Assembly (NCBI RefSeq): GCF_004803405.1
Contig: NZ_SSXI01000004.1
Location: forward strand, 1 to 64,000
Source: Nocardioides sp.
GTDB lineage: Bacteria; Actinomycetota; Actinomycetes; Propionibacteriales; Nocardioidaceae
DNA length: 64,000 nt
Direction: 5' to 3'
Position numbers and translations under genes: made by a program. Positions 63,268 through 64,000 of the stretch are shown piece after piece. Under the pieces are notes generated by a model, which worked only from the letters and a program-made list of their open reading frames with translations, did not search any database and had not been told where the DNA came from. Each line of letters begins with the position of its first letter. Position 1 is the stretch's first letter.

Positions 63268-64000
63268 TCAGCCGACGTTCCAGGTGTCGCCGGCGTTGAT
63301 CAGCTGGGTGAGCCGATCGGCGTCGGTGCCGTCCACCGAGGCACGCGCCTCGGCGACCTGGGCGCGGGCGAGGTCGTCGTACGGCCGCTCGACCTGGCGG
63401 AAGATGCCGATCGGGATCGGGCCGCCGGCGCCCAGGGGGCCGGCGGTTTCGCCCATGGGGGAGATGGCGAACTGGTCGGCCGGGTCGGCCGCGGGCGGGT
63501 CGTGGGCCCAGGCGCGACCGTTGACCGTGACCTCGACGCCGGGCTCGAGGCGCAGCAGGTGGGTGTTGGCCTCGGAGCCCTTGATGGCGTCGAAGGCGCC
63601 GTCGTTGAAGATCGGGCAGTTCTGGTAGATCTCGACGAACGAGGTGCCGCGGTGGGCGGCGGTGGCGGAGAGCACCGCGGTGAGGTGCTTGCGGTCCGAG
63701 TCGATGGTCCGGGCGACGAAGGTGGCCTCGGCGCCCAGGGCCAGGGAGACCGGGTTGAACGGGTGGCCCAGGGATCCCACGGGGGTGGACTTGGTGACCT
63801 TGTCGACCTCGGAGGTGGGTGAGTACTGGCCCTTGGTGAGGCCGTAGATCCGGTTGTTGAACAACAGGATCGTCATGTTGACGTTGCGGCGCAGGGCGTG
63901 GATCAGGTGGTTGCCGCCGATCGAGAGCGCGTCGCCGTCTCCGGTGACGACCCACACCGACAGGTCCTCGCGGGCGGTGGCGATCCCGGTCGCGATCGAT
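63268..64000 (-). CDS. korB: 2-oxoacid:ferredoxin oxidoreductase beta subunit, partial (cut at right edge)
   Basis: The coding frame is open to the right edge, so the N-terminus is missing; at least 243 residues are seen. The thiamine diphosphate motif GDGDALSIGGNHLIHALRR, with the usual later NN, is clear. The rest (GHPFNPVSLALGAEATFVARTID, FVEIYQNCPIFNDGAF) is typical of KorB of actinobacterial 2-oxoglutarate:ferredoxin oxidoreductase. It decarboxylates a 2-oxoacid to the acyl-CoA with KorA. KorA would lie just beyond the window on the minus strand. This gene is core metabolism and not obviously part of the catabolic cluster. Confidence 0.9.
   Translation of the reverse strand, partial: SIATGIATAREDLSVWVVTGDGDALSIGGNHLIHALRRNVNMTILLFNNRIYGLTKGQYSPTSEVDKVTKSTPVGSLGHPFNPVSLALGAEATFVARTIDSDRKHLTAVLSATAAHRGTSFVEIYQNCPIFNDGAFDAIKGSEANTHLLRLEPGVEVTVNGRAWAHDPPAADPADQFAISPMGETAGPLGAGGPIPIGIFRQVERPYDDLARAQVAEARASVDGTDADRLTQLINAGDTWNVG

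Overview
The window is chromosomal DNA of a high-GC actinobacterium. The evidence is a complete actinobacterial Mce/YrbE lipid-import operon, PucR, PadR, TetR and AraC regulators, frequent GTG and TTG starts, ATGA gene overlaps and strong G/C third-position bias. The catabolic gene mix fits a soil genus of the Nocardioidaceae type; that placement is inference. No tRNA, rRNA, CRISPR array, insertion sequence or prophage was seen. No gene-free stretch exceeds 300 bases.

Layout. Bases 2-319 hold a decayed thiolase remnant. An SDR and a crotonase (321-1951, minus) diverge from a TetR regulator followed by a coupled acyl-CoA dehydrogenase pair (2127-5055). A PadR and a PucR regulator precede an FMN reductase, an uncharacterised flavoprotein and an aldehyde dehydrogenase (7269-10821). 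A convergent crotonase (10930-11727) is followed by the Mce operon, with two YrbE permeases, MceA-F and two Mce-associated proteins (11919-21492). Next come an enoyl-CoA isomerase-like gene, a first MFS/HxlR pair, and an old-yellow-enzyme dienoyl-CoA reductase with its TetR regulator (21558-27233). A minus-strand operon (35130 down to 27245) encodes an alpha/beta hydrolase, acetoacetyl-CoA synthetase, tautomerase, thiolase, deiodinase-like redoxin and a large LuxR-type ATPase regulator. Two divergent AraC regulators and a crotonase follow (35239-38373). A minus-strand set holds a bis-MGD oxidoreductase, a cupin, a quinone reductase fused to a metallo-beta-lactamase-fold domain, a second MBL protein and a MocA-like cytidylyltransferase. 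Divergent from it is a ten-cistron plus operon: SRPBCC, the three subunits of a form II molybdenum hydroxylase, an SCP2 protein, XdhC, a second SCP2-like protein, acyl-CoA ligase, epoxide hydrolase and a broken NmrA gene. The right end carries a thiolase/crotonase operon with a TetR, an MDR reductase, a broken DUF1330 gene, a hydrolase, a second MFS/HxlR pair, a lipocalin-like gene and the start of korB.

How it fits together. Most genes belong to import and CoA-thioester beta-oxidation of a hydrophobic, steroid- or terpenoid-like substrate: Mce uptake, CoA ligation, acyl-CoA dehydrogenation, hydration, thiolysis and acetoacetate recovery. A molybdenum hydroxylase module probably handles an oxygenation step. 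The substrate is not determined.

The most striking structure is regulatory. A 19-base element, GGCGCGATCGTTCTATGAG, is followed after exactly 7 bases by TCACRC and 36-37 bases from its start by a -10-like hexamer. It lies upstream of the pucR-like gene, the Mce operon and the hydrolase/aacS operon, with a degenerate copy before a crotonase, all in the direction of transcription. Separately, the molybdenum hydroxylase operon and the thiolase/crotonase operon 12 kb away share an almost superimposable -35/operator/-10 promoter, suggesting that one TetR controls both. Several genes show decay (thiolase remnant, NmrA with nonsense mutation and frameshift, DUF1330 with frameshift and no normal start).
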